Below, in pieces: positions 10,071 through 18,719 of a DNA stretch of 64,000 nucleotides. A program made the position numbers and the translations under genes. The stretch covers positions 108,560 to 172,559 of the forward strand of contig NKJD01000002.1 in the NCBI GenBank assembly GCA_002256385.1. Reading direction: 5' to 3'. Below the pieces are notes generated by a model, which was not told the origin of the DNA, searched no databases, and saw only the letters and a program-made list of their open reading frames with translations. Source of the stretch: Flavobacterium sp. BFFFF2. GTDB lineage: Bacteria; Bacteroidota; Bacteroidia; Flavobacteriales; Flavobacteriaceae. Every line of letters begins with the position of its first letter. Positions within the stretch are counted from its first letter, which is position 1.

Positions 10071-10243
10071 GTTCAAGGTTTAAAGTTTTTTCCGAACATC
10101 ATTCACTAATGCCAGACAAGCAGTTCCCGCAAGACCTCTCCGAAGCCCATCCATTCTACGGTTTAAAGCATAAAGTTCAAGGTTTAAAGTTTTTTCCGAA
10201 CATCATTCACTAATGCCAGACAAGCAGTTCCCGCAAGTCTTTC
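10071..10243 (-). repeat. Family D repeat, truncated, with an exact 63-bp direct duplication
   Basis: 10071-10133 and 10175-10237 are identical over 63 bases (period 104). On the minus strand they read CTTGCGGGAACTG then a GTTCGGAAAAAACTTTAAACC tail, the 3' half of family D. The first copy extends to 10160 with the GGCTTCGGAGAGGT block; the promoter-like TAnnTTTGC part is missing here. Confidence 0.75.
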
Positions 10244-10270
10244 CTGTTGCTTCTTTCCTCTTTTCTCTAA

Positions 10271-12541
10271 CTAAGGCTTAATAATCAACACCGACGGAAT
10301 CGAAGGCAACCACTCTTTTTGCGCATCAATCATGCGTTTCCAGCTTTCCAAGCTGACCAAGAGCAAATCATTTTGCGCTAAAACATCAGCCGAAAGTGCT
10401 GCTCCTGCCTGCTTCTGGATTCGACCTGGATAGCGGCTTTCCAATGATTTCAAAGCATTATCTAAGGTAAAATTTGATTTTTGGCCCGAAACCAAATCGA
10501 AAAGTGCCAAATTAGCGTCATTATTTTCAATGAATCGTTGGGCGTAATCCATCAAAAATGTGTCACCTTGGCTGTAAATCGGCACACAAATCCGCATTAC
10601 TTGCTGTAACTCTTTGTCAATTAAAATACCAAGGGGTGTTTTGGTTTTGGAAATAATCAGGCGGGTACGGTCATCAAAAGGTGAATTCTCAAATAAACCC
10701 TCTTTACCCGTAAATTTATCTAATAATCGGTCGGGGTTAATGATTCGGGTAGTAAAACCAAGCACTTTACCCAATAAAGTACCTTCAAAAAGCGATTTAC
10801 CTAGCCCCACCAACACCAAATCGAATTCGCCTTGCATGGCCGTGTCGGCAATATCCGTTTCAATATCGCCCGTGGCTTTAAACAACGGGTGCATCTGCAT
10901 GTTCAGTTCTTGAGAAGTAGCCAAAAGTGGCGCAAAAGTATCTTTTTCGTATTCTTCCAAATTGTAGGCGTGCATGTCGTCGCTTTGCACCAAATGCATA
11001 GCCGTTACCGAACTCTCTTTGGGGTGTTTACGCGTTAAACTATGTGCCAAACGGAGCAATGACTTGCCTTTTTCGTTGTTGCCAAAAGACAATAAAATTT
11101 TAAAAATGTGCTCATCTTTAGTGGCATCAGGTGCACTCGGTGATTTTGATTTAAAAATAAAACCGATCAAATCTAAAGCCGGCCCCGTCATAAAAGTGGT
11201 CACCAGTGCCATAATCACCATCATCGTGAATATTTTGGGCGACAACACACCCAATTCATACCCGATATTGAGCACCACCAACTCCATCAAGCCTCTTGTA
11301 TTCATCAAAGCGCCGATGGTGAGGCTGTCGCGCCACGTTTGCCCCACGAATTTGGCGGCCAAAGCACTTCCTAAGAATTTACCTGCCACTGCAACCAAAA
11401 TAATAAAACCAGTTACTTTCCACAAATACGGATCATTGATTAGGCCAATTTCGGTGCGTAAACCTGTAAAAACAAAAAACAAAGGCAGCAAAATAATCAC
11501 CGCGACATCTTCTACTTTTTCAATAAACAATGACCGAAAACGGGTCTGATCAGGCATAATCGCGCCCGCCATAAACGCGCCAAACAACGCATGAATGCCA
11601 ATAACTTCAGTCATATAAGCCGAAACCAACAGCGTGAGAAAAAAGATAGCAACAACCGGCTTACTCAGCGTTTCACGGTTGGCAAACAAATCGCCCAAGC
11701 GTTTTAAAAACGGCTTTACCATGAGCAACATAAAAGCCACGTAAAAAATGGCTAAACCTATAATATACAGCGAACTAACGAACGAACCTGCTTTTACAAT
11801 AGCAATAACCGCCGCCAATAAACACCAAGCGGTGATGTCGTCGGCCGCCGCGCAGGTAATGACAATGGTGCCCAAACGGGTTTTGTGGATGCCGCGTTCT
11901 TGAACAATGCGGGCCAACACTGGAAAAGCGGTGATGCTCATGGCAATACCCATAAACAAACTAAACGACAAAAACTCGACGTTTTCAGGGGCAAATTGAT
12001 GGTAAATAAAATACGAAAGCCCAATGCCCATGGCAAAAGGAATCACGATGCTGGCGTGGCTAATGACTACCGCGTCATTGGCCTTGTTTTTGAGTACTTT
12101 GAGGTCCAATTCCATGCCAATCACAAACATAAAAAGGATCAGACCAACTTGGCTCAATATTTGCAAATTGCCCAGTGATTCAACGGGAAATAAAGCGGTT
12201 TTTAAATCTGGAAAATACAAGCCAAAAAGCGAAGGCCCGAGCACGATGCCGGCAATAATTTCGCCAATCACCGTTGGTTGGCCAATTTTTCGGAAAATCC
12301 ATCCAAAGCAACGCGCTACCAACACAATGGTGATAATTTGCGCCATCAGCAACGCCATCGGGTGCTTAAAATTATGAAAAAGCGACGACAAAAACTGCAT
12401 CCACTGCGTGTCTTTGCTTGAAGGCAAAATAATGGAACGTCCCACCTCGAGGGCTTTTCCTTGGCCCACAATCCAGTACATGATGGCAATAAATCCGCCA
12501 GTAACTATAAAATAAAACAGCGTGTTTTTCAGATTTCGCAT
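10271..12541 (-). CDS. Monovalent cation:proton antiporter (CPA2 family) with C-terminal cytoplasmic domain
   Basis: A 756-residue inner-membrane antiporter. Residues ~10-35 form an extra N-terminal membrane segment; residues ~60-450 carry the Na+/H+ exchanger fold with about a dozen hydrophobic helices. CPA2-type segments include PTVIGEIIAGIVLGPSLFG and the helix with ITCAAADDITAWCLLA, whose Asp-Asp pair is the usual ion/proton-binding site. Residues ~480-756 form a soluble region resembling universal-stress-protein domains. The ion (Na+ or K+) cannot be told. The gene stands alone with a near-consensus CATATTTG at 12571-12564. Role: pH or cation homeostasis. Confidence 0.9.
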   Translation of the reverse strand: MRNLKNTLFYFIVTGGFIAIMYWIVGQGKALEVGRSIILPSSKDTQWMQFLSSLFHNFKHPMALLMAQIITIVLVARCFGWIFRKIGQPTVIGEIIAGIVLGPSLFGLYFPDLKTALFPVESLGNLQILSQVGLILFMFVIGMELDLKVLKNKANDAVVISHASIVIPFAMGIGLSYFIYHQFAPENVEFLSFSLFMGIAMSITAFPVLARIVQERGIHKTRLGTIVITCAAADDITAWCLLAAVIAIVKAGSFVSSLYIIGLAIFYVAFMLLMVKPFLKRLGDLFANRETLSKPVVAIFFLTLLVSAYMTEVIGIHALFGAFMAGAIMPDQTRFRSLFIEKVEDVAVIILLPLFFVFTGLRTEIGLINDPYLWKVTGFIILVAVAGKFLGSALAAKFVGQTWRDSLTIGALMNTRGLMELVVLNIGYELGVLSPKIFTMMVIMALVTTFMTGPALDLIGFIFKSKSPSAPDATKDEHIFKILLSFGNNEKGKSLLRLAHSLTRKHPKESSVTAMHLVQSDDMHAYNLEEYEKDTFAPLLATSQELNMQMHPLFKATGDIETDIADTAMQGEFDLVLVGLGKSLFEGTLLGKVLGFTTRIINPDRLLDKFTGKEGLFENSPFDDRTRLIISKTKTPLGILIDKELQQVMRICVPIYSQGDTFLMDYAQRFIENNDANLALFDLVSGQKSNFTLDNALKSLESRYPGRIQKQAGAALSADVLAQNDLLLVSLESWKRMIDAQKEWLPSIPSVLIIKP

Positions 12542-12700
12542 CGGTGGGTGGTTGGGTTTGCTACAAATATGAAAAAAAGTTTGGAAATGGCCACTGCCAT
12601 GCGGTGTTAATTTTGGGTTAACCCAATTTAAATCGCTTTAAAATGAATGGCGAGTTTGATTTTTTTGGCAGCAGAACATCAAGGTGCACGAACACATTTA

Positions 12701-12766
12701 GCGCCCGCTTTCACCTGTATCTTGCCCGTTGGGCAAGGATGCCGGCTCTATCGGGGCTGTACCGAC
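12701..12766. repeat. GC-rich structured intergenic element
   Basis: A GC-rich patch in an otherwise AT-rich ~470-base gap before asnS. It contains a hairpin (CTTGCCCG TT GGGCAAG type, 12721-12737) and blocks GCGCCCGCTTTCAC and GATGCCGGCTCTATCGGGG. The block style resembles the element at 27389-27486. A 66-codon plus frame across it is not considered coding. The rest of 12542-13011 shows no gene. Confidence 0.4.
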
Positions 12767-13011
12767 GAATATTTCCCGCCAAGTGCGCTTTTTATGGTTT
12801 GTTAACAGTGGCTATTTGCTGTATATTTGCCCGAATCATTTAGCATACCCAATGAGCAATCACTATAATCAACAGTTTAGATGAGCAAATGAAATGGCTT
12901 TTTCAATAAGCCAAAGTCAAGGCTCATCAAATGGCCAGTGACAAGAGCACCATTTTGACAAAGCCAACGAAGCTAGTGATTCATAAAAATTAAAAAACAA
13001 TATTTTCAGTT

Positions 13012-14445
13012 ATGAAACGATCCAGTATAAAAGCCTTATTGGCTTCCTCTGAAAGTGGCATCGAAGTCACGGTAAAAGGATGGGTACGCACCTTTAGAAA
13101 CAGCCAATTTATTGCATTAAATGACGGTTCCACCTTGCAAAATTTGCAATGTGTGGTTGATTTTGAAAATACACCCGAAGCGGAGTTAAAACGAATTACA
13201 ACTGGATCGGCTTTGTCCGTCACTGGTTTGTTGGTTGAAAGCCAAGGTGCAGGCCAAAAATATGAAGTGCAAGCCACCCATTTTGAGGTTTTAGGCGATT
13301 GTGATGCCGAAAAATTTCCGATGCAACCCAAAAAACACTCCTTGGAATTTTTACGCGAAAACGCCCATTTACGCGTGCGCACCAACACCTTTAGTGCTGT
13401 GATGCGTTTGCGTTCGTTACTCTCGTTTGCCGTGCACAAATATTTTCAAGACCGTGGGTTTTATTATGTACATACGCCCATCATTACGGGCAGTGATGCC
13501 GAAGGCGCGGGCGAAATGTTCCGAGTAACCGCCTTACCCTTTGACAAAACACCACGTACAGAAGAAGGTGCCGTTAATTTTAAAGAAGACTTCTTTGGCA
13601 AAGAAACCAACCTCACGGTTTCGGGACAGTTAGAGGCCGAAACCTATGCCATGGCTTTGGGTCAGGTATATACGTTTGGCCCCACTTTTAGGGCCGAGAA
13701 CTCAAACACGTCGCGCCACTTGGCCGAGTTTTGGATGATTGAACCCGAAGTGGCATTTAACGACCTCACCGACAACATGGATTTGGCCGAAGATTTCATC
13801 AAATACGTCATTGCGTATGCCATGGAGCATGGCTCCGAAGACTTGGAGTTCCTAGAAAAACGCCTGTTGGACGAAGAAAAAAACAAACCTCAAAACGAAC
13901 GAAGCCCTATGGCCTTGCTCGAAAAACTGCAGTTTGTGGTGAACAATGGCTTTAAAAGGGTTTCATATACGGAAGCTATTGATATTTTGAAAAACTCAAA
14001 ACCAAACAAAAACAAAAAATTCCAATATTCCATTGACGAATGGGGGGCCGATTTACAAAGCGAGCACGAACGCTACTTAGTTGAAAAACACTTTGAAGCA
14101 CCCGTCATTTTGTTTGATTATCCGGCCAAAATAAAGGCATTTTACATGCGTTTAAACGAAGATGGCAAAACGGTGCGTGCCATGGATATTTTGTTTCCTG
14201 GTATTGGCGAAATTGTCGGCGGATCGCAGCGGGAAGAGCGTTATGACGTACTTGTTGAAAAAATGAAAACCCTCGACATTTCAGAAGAAGAATTGTGGTG
14301 GTACTTAGACACGCGCCGCTTTGGAACCGCAGTACACGCTGGGTTTGGCTTAGGTTTTGAACGTTTGGTGTTGTTTGTAACGGGCATGACCAACATCCGT
14401 GATGTAATTCCTTTTCCGAGAACACCACAAAGCGCTGAATTTTAA
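13012..14445 (+). CDS. asnS: Asparagine--tRNA ligase
   Basis: A 477-residue class II aminoacyl-tRNA synthetase charging tRNA-Asn. Residues ~15-100 form the OB-fold anticodon-binding domain ([20 protein letters not shown]). Class II motif 2 is [25 protein letters not shown] near residues 223-245, and motif 3 is [16 protein letters not shown] near the C-terminus, ending [11 protein letters not shown]. Length and ending match bacterial AsnRS. rpoN begins 11 bases after its stop, indicating a shared transcript. Confidence 0.97.
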   Translation: MKRSSIKALLASSESGIEVTVKGWVRTFRNSQFIALNDGSTLQNLQCVVDFENTPEAELKRITTGSALSVTGLLVESQGAGQKYEVQATHFEVLGDCDAEKFPMQPKKHSLEFLRENAHLRVRTNTFSAVMRLRSLLSFAVHKYFQDRGFYYVHTPIITGSDAEGAGEMFRVTALPFDKTPRTEEGAVNFKEDFFGKETNLTVSGQLEAETYAMALGQVYTFGPTFRAENSNTSRHLAEFWMIEPEVAFNDLTDNMDLAEDFIKYVIAYAMEHGSEDLEFLEKRLLDEEKNKPQNERSPMALLEKLQFVVNNGFKRVSYTEAIDILKNSKPNKNKKFQYSIDEWGADLQSEHERYLVEKHFEAPVILFDYPAKIKAFYMRLNEDGKTVRAMDILFPGIGEIVGGSQREERYDVLVEKMKTLDISEEELWWYLDTRRFGTAVHAGFGLGFERLVLFVTGMTNIRDVIPFPRTPQSAEF

Positions 14446-14456
14446 ACAACTAACCC

Positions 14457-15923
14457 ATGCTTAAGCAGTCGCTCCAACTTAAACTGTCGCAAAAACTTTC
14501 GCCGCAGCAAATTCAGTTAATGAAACTGATACAGCTGCCTACGCAAGCATTTGAGCAACGTTTAAAAGAAGAGTTGAACGAAAATCCGGCGTTGGAACAA
14601 GGGCGCGACGAAGAATTAATGCCCGAGCGTGATGAATTTGACAACAAAGACGATTACGACGAGTTTGATGGAAATGATTCCATTAATGCCGAAGAAATCA
14701 ACATAGACGAGTATTTAAGCAACGACGAAACGCCCGCCTACAAATTACATACCAACAACTACTCGGACGACGACGACGAGCGCGAATCGCCTTTTGCGGC
14801 CCCTGTAAGCTTTCACCAAGACCTGATTAACCAATTAAACACGTTTATTCTTCAAGACGAAGAGCGTGAAATTGCCGAGTTTTTGGTGGGCAGTATTGAC
14901 GACATGGGTTACATCCGCCGCAGTATTTCCGATATTGTAGACGATTTGGCCTTTACACAGTCTATTTATACCGACGAAAAAAAGGTGGAACGTATTTTGC
15001 ACATCGTGCATGAACTGGAGCCTTCTGGCGTAGGTGCACGCGACCTGCAAGAGTGCTTGCTTTTGCAGTTGAAACACAAAACACCCACCCAAGCCGTAGA
15101 ATTGGCCATTGTTGTTTTATTGCATCATTTTGAGGCTTTTTCAAAAAAACACTACGATAAATTACTCCAAAAGTTAGAGGTCACCACCGATGAACTTAAA
15201 AAAGCGATTGCTGAAATTGAAAAGTTGAACCCAAAACCAGGCGGATCATACGATTCTACTTCCAGAGACATTGAACAAGTAGTACCCGATTTTAGCGTCC
15301 GTATTGTTGATGGAGAATTGGAACTCAAACTGAATGGCCGGAATGCCCCGTCTTTGTATGTGTCTAGGGAATACCAAGACATGATGCAAACCTACAAGGC
15401 GGCCCGCGAAAAGTCAAAATCGCAAAAAGAGGCGGTCCAATTTATTAAACAAAAACTCGATTCGGCCAAGTGGTTTATTGATGCGGTGCAGCAACGCCAA
15501 GAAACGTTATTGGTGACCATGAATGCCATTATGCATGTGCAACGCGAATACTTGTTAGACGGCGACGAATCAAAGTTGAAACCCATGATTTTAAAGGACA
15601 TTACCGACCTCATCGGCATGGACATATCAACGGTTTCACGCGTGGCAAATAGCAAATATGTGGAAACGCCCTATGGCACCAAACTCATTAAAGAGTTCTT
15701 CTCTGAAGCCATGAAAAATGACCAAGGCGAAGACGTATCAACCCTCGAAATCAAGAAAATTCTTAAAACAGTAATTGAAGAAGAAAGCAAAAGCAAACCC
15801 CTCACCGACGACCAACTTACGGATATCCTCAAACAACGCGGCTACCCCATTGCACGCCGCACCGTGGCCAAATACCGTGAACAATTGGACATTCCAGTAG
15901 CCCGCTTGCGCAAAAAAATGTAA
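14457..15923 (+). CDS. rpoN: RNA polymerase sigma-54 factor
   Basis: A 488-residue alternative sigma factor that directs RNA polymerase to -24/-12 promoters and needs ATP-driven activators. Visible parts: the N-terminal Gln-rich activator-interaction region (LKQSLQLKLSQKLSPQQIQLMKLIQLPT), an acidic linker (~45-115), the core-binding domain, a helix-turn-helix (DISTVSRVANSKYVETP, ~386-402), and the RpoN box ARRTVAKYREQLDIP just before the C-terminus. No activator is encoded nearby. It follows asnS by 11 bases. Confidence 0.97.
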   Translation: MLKQSLQLKLSQKLSPQQIQLMKLIQLPTQAFEQRLKEELNENPALEQGRDEELMPERDEFDNKDDYDEFDGNDSINAEEINIDEYLSNDETPAYKLHTNNYSDDDDERESPFAAPVSFHQDLINQLNTFILQDEEREIAEFLVGSIDDMGYIRRSISDIVDDLAFTQSIYTDEKKVERILHIVHELEPSGVGARDLQECLLLQLKHKTPTQAVELAIVVLLHHFEAFSKKHYDKLLQKLEVTTDELKKAIAEIEKLNPKPGGSYDSTSRDIEQVVPDFSVRIVDGELELKLNGRNAPSLYVSREYQDMMQTYKAAREKSKSQKEAVQFIKQKLDSAKWFIDAVQQRQETLLVTMNAIMHVQREYLLDGDESKLKPMILKDITDLIGMDISTVSRVANSKYVETPYGTKLIKEFFSEAMKNDQGEDVSTLEIKKILKTVIEEESKSKPLTDDQLTDILKQRGYPIARRTVAKYREQLDIPVARLRKKM

Positions 15924-15933
15924 GCCTATTTCT

Positions 15934-16677
15934 TTATTTAACAGCTGGCGTAACTTGTTGATAGCCTTCTTTTAACAAAGCCGCTTTGATACCCACAAAA
16001 TGCAATTCTCCATAAATGATGGCAATTTTTGGGTGGTCATTTTTTAATACTTCCCGAACGACCAAGCTGTTGCGGTAATCTACAATAATTGTTTTTCTTT
16101 TACTCTTCAGTTCTCGATTGATTGGACATTTTGACTTTTCATAAAAGGGTGTTTCATAATCGCATGTAGAAAGTTCTAACTTTCCATATTTGTTTTCATA
16201 TTCAGTGATTAAGTCATTCATAGAACAATCAACATTTAATGCATTTTTACTATCTAATCCAAAAACACTTACCTGAGGCTGGGACACTAATTCTTTTTTA
16301 AACTTCACTTTTTCTTTGTCCTTAAAATAGGAGAGGTAGTCAGTTTTAGCGTCTTTTGAAAGTGGAACACCAAGTATTTTTCTAATTTTTAACAAAGTAA
16401 TTGTATCCCGAATAGAAGCTGAATTTGCTTTAATTTGTTCATAAAAAAAATAATAATCTAGTGCTTTCAAAGAATCGATTTTCTTATGCACGTCATCATA
16501 AAACAACTGAGTGCCGATATGATGCATAGGAATAAAAACAACCGATTTATCAGTATTCACAAGGGTTGAAGTTTTAACTTCGTCTGAAAAACCACCTATT
16601 TTTTCCATAGCATGATTATAGGCAATATTCTTGCAACTTGAAAGTAGCAGCAGTGATAAAAAGATAATTTTTTTCAT
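15934..16677 (-). CDS. Lipoprotein resembling TraB/TIKI-type (GxxH) proteins
   Basis: A 247-residue predicted lipoprotein; the signal peptide ends at the lipobox LLSSC with Cys15. Two segments recall the TraB/GumN/TIKI superfamily: FIPMHHIGT followed by a Glu (YYFFYEQ, residues ~48-82), and a C-terminal IAIIYGELHFVGIKAALLK (~218-237), which carries the His-x-x-Gly/Leu-rich pattern found near the end of that fold. The GxxH motif itself is imperfect, so this is a weak family suggestion. It converges on rpoN (10 bases apart). Function unknown. Confidence 0.65.
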   Translation of the reverse strand: MKKIIFLSLLLLSSCKNIAYNHAMEKIGGFSDEVKTSTLVNTDKSVVFIPMHHIGTQLFYDDVHKKIDSLKALDYYFFYEQIKANSASIRDTITLLKIRKILGVPLSKDAKTDYLSYFKDKEKVKFKKELVSQPQVSVFGLDSKNALNVDCSMNDLITEYENKYGKLELSTCDYETPFYEKSKCPINRELKSKRKTIIVDYRNSLVVREVLKNDHPKIAIIYGELHFVGIKAALLKEGYQQVTPAVK

Positions 16678-16730
16678 AATTATATTTATTAGTTATTCAA
16701 TTATTGTCAGGATTACTGTTTGTAAAAATG

Positions 16731-16760
16731 AAAAATCCAACAGGGGTAATCCCTGTTGGA
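16731..16760 (-). terminator. Intrinsic terminator after the 180-residue secreted protein gene
   Basis: Stem TCCAACAGGG / CCCTGTTGGA with a five-base loop, followed on the minus strand by TTTTTCATTTTT. It lies a few bases after the stop codon at 16768. Confidence 0.8.
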
Positions 16761-16767
16761 AAACTTG

Positions 16768-17310
16768 TTATCTAAGACCTAATCGAATTGCTTCTAATGC
16801 CTGAGTTATAATAATCTCAGCACCAGCCTCTCCAAAAATTTGCTTTAACCAACAAATCAACTGATACCATCTACATGGCGAATCCGCTTGAAGTCTAGCT
16901 GCATACGGGTTGAAATTGCCTGTAGTACCACCAAAAAGTTCACTGCCGTCTGATTTCGGATTGTCTTTTTGGACTTTTTGGACATACATTAAAGCCGCCG
17001 CCATTTCTTTACCTGCATACGTTTTGATTAACTCCTCGTCGCTGGTTCCTTTTCTTAAGGACTCATAGGCCGCGTTTAACAAGTTATCGCCTTCAAAGGG
17101 CATAGTTGGTGTCCAGGGGCCGCAAACCGTGGTTTTAAAGCCTTTTAAATCCTTGGTTTCTTTAAAAGGAGGCCGTAAGGAATTTCGAAAACTAACGAAT
17201 CCCTTGGCCAAAGCCAAGCGGGCGTCTTCTTTGGTAGAAATCGTTTTTTGCGCCTGTGCGCCAAAACCAACAAAAATGCTGGTCATCATACAAATAATAA
17301 ATTTTTTCAT
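16768..17310 (-). CDS. Small secreted protein of unknown function with Cys/Trp-rich C-terminus
   Basis: A 180-residue protein with a clear Sec signal peptide (MKKFIICMMTSIFVGFGAQAQ). The middle is helical and charged; FGGTTGNFNPYA precedes the C-terminal 37 residues, which begin SPCRWYQLICWLKQIFG (Cys146, Cys153) and continue as an amphipathic or hydrophobic helix. I do not recognise a named domain. It has its own terminator and a hairpin-containing 5' leader shared with the 195-residue secreted protein at 23659-24246. The CPBP protease upstream at 17857 and the lipoprotein downstream are neighbours on the same strand. A secreted effector or peptide precursor is possible but speculative. Confidence 0.75.
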   Translation of the reverse strand: MKKFIICMMTSIFVGFGAQAQKTISTKEDARLALAKGFVSFRNSLRPPFKETKDLKGFKTTVCGPWTPTMPFEGDNLLNAAYESLRKGTSDEELIKTYAGKEMAAALMYVQKVQKDNPKSDGSELFGGTTGNFNPYAARLQADSPCRWYQLICWLKQIFGEAGAEIIITQALEAIRLGLR

Positions 17311-17336
17311 AACTTTGATTTTTCATAAATTTCCTT

Positions 17337-17379
17337 CTCCCCTCAGGTGCTTTCAGTGTAACCAAAAGGGGAGTTTTTT
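17337..17379. promoter_or_regulatory. 5' leader hairpin upstream of the 180-residue secreted protein gene
   Basis: Inverted repeat CTCCCCT / AGGGGAG with an inner GGT/ACC pair and a TTTTTT run on the plus-strand side. It sits 27 bases upstream of the ATG at 17310. A similar hairpin with the same flank order is at 24271-24314. On the plus strand it looks like an intrinsic terminator; on the minus strand it would lie in the mRNA leader. Confidence 0.55.
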
Positions 17380-17713
17380 ATTCGGGAAATCCACTTAGCC
17401 GTTATCTGTCCCGCGTATCAGAGGAACGGTGCACATGATGTAGGTTGCCAGCCTTGCTCGGCTTCGTTTATTTTTATACAAAGTAAAAACAAACCTCAAA
17501 AGCGCCCTAACCGTTTTGGGTATAAATTGTTAATTTTACACCCATATATCCACAAAAACGCGTTTTATAATTTTTATATATAAGTTTTTTAACCTTTTAA
17601 TAAACAAATTTATAAAAATCATCAAAAAAAACCAAGATCCAAAAAAGGAGATTGCCTCGATCTATCAATAAAGCGCTAAAAGTTTTAAAGTCTGGGATAG
17701 TAATGGCGAGCCC

Positions 17714-17804
17714 TTATTAAGTGGTCAATTCAAAAAGAAAGGAGCTTGCCTCTTTTTTTAATTTCATTTCAAAAAACCTGTCCCGTTTATTGACCACCTT
17801 ATTT
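17714..17804. repeat. 91-bp inverted-repeat element
   Basis: Ends TTATTAAGTGGTCAAT and, inverted, AAATAAGGTGGTCAAT form imperfect ~16-base terminal inverted repeats around an AT-rich core. It could be a tiny non-autonomous element or the stem of a transcript. The rest of the 17380-17856 gap is AT-rich and shows no gene; a motif AAAGGAGnTTGCCTC occurs twice in it (near 17645 and 17739). Confidence 0.45.
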
Positions 17805-17856
17805 AAGTCAAAAATTAACTGTACGGCAAAACAGTGTTTAACAGCTTACAGGGCGG

Positions 17857-18612
17857 CTACTCCCCTTTTTTTTCTTGTTTCTTGGCAAAATAAAAAGTGG
17901 GTAAAACAATAAAAATTGAAAAAACGAGTACAACCAACTGCGTCGAAAAAAAATCATCCATTGTTGACGGTGAATAATCCTGGTATTTGCTGAAATATGA
18001 TTTGAATGAACCTAAAAAATTAACAAACATATGAAGTGCTGCTATTAACAAATAGCTTTTACAAATGGTTAATAAACATTGAAAAAAAACACCTATTGCA
18101 AAAGCAAAAACAACTTGATTAACTATGCTAATCCAGTCCATGTCTTTAAAAAAACCAGTAAAATGCACCACGCCAAATAAGGAAGAAACTACCAGCACTC
18201 TTTTGTTCCAACTAATTGATTTATAATTATTTTCAAGAATTTGAAAGAGATACACTCTGAATAAAGCTTCTTCAAAAAAACCTGTTAACCCGCATGACAA
18301 CAAAAAGACCAAAACCTCCGTCGTAGTAACGTGTTGAGAAAAGGTAAATTGCAATGAAAAATATCCTATCGCTATTATTAATAAATACGACCCAACTTGA
18401 TTCCTAAAAAACAAATCCTTGTTGAAATATCCATCTTTTAAAATGATCCAAATCACCCAAATTAGCAACGAAAGCTTAAAGGCTGACTTTATTAGTAAAA
18501 TGAATACAAGATCTAGTTTGTCTTCTAAAAACAGGGTAACTTGTTGAGTGACCACCAAGTAAACAAGAACTGAAAAGAATATTTTTGTCGTTTTTTTTAA
18601 ATACCGAATCAT
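17857..18612 (-). CDS. CPBP-family intramembrane metalloprotease
   Basis: A 251-residue membrane protein with about seven hydrophobic helices. The CPBP/Abi signature is complete: EEALFR (Glu114, Glu115, Arg119), FGVVHF (His150), and ALHMFVNFLG (His194, Asn198), the residues that bind the catalytic metal in this family. Bacterial relatives act in protein maturation, and several protect producers from their own bacteriocins. The next gene downstream on the strand is a small secreted protein, so such a role is conceivable, but this is inference. Confidence 0.88.
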   Translation of the reverse strand: MIRYLKKTTKIFFSVLVYLVVTQQVTLFLEDKLDLVFILLIKSAFKLSLLIWVIWIILKDGYFNKDLFFRNQVGSYLLIIAIGYFSLQFTFSQHVTTTEVLVFLLSCGLTGFFEEALFRVYLFQILENNYKSISWNKRVLVVSSLFGVVHFTGFFKDMDWISIVNQVVFAFAIGVFFQCLLTICKSYLLIAALHMFVNFLGSFKSYFSKYQDYSPSTMDDFFSTQLVVLVFSIFIVLPTFYFAKKQEKKGE

Positions 18613-18719
18613 TTTTCATTAAAGCAATACTTTGATTTTTAATAATTTACAAAACAGGTCATTAGCACACTAATTTAAACACCTCCTTTTTAACAAGTCC
18701 CGCATCACCAAGAATCACC

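Noticed and set aside
12643..12843. 66-codon plus frame before asnS
   Set aside because: It crosses a GC-rich hairpin element and has no protein-like conservation features.
17721..17912. 63-codon plus frame over the 91-bp inverted repeat
   Set aside because: Composition follows the repeat, and it overlaps the end of the CPBP protease gene.
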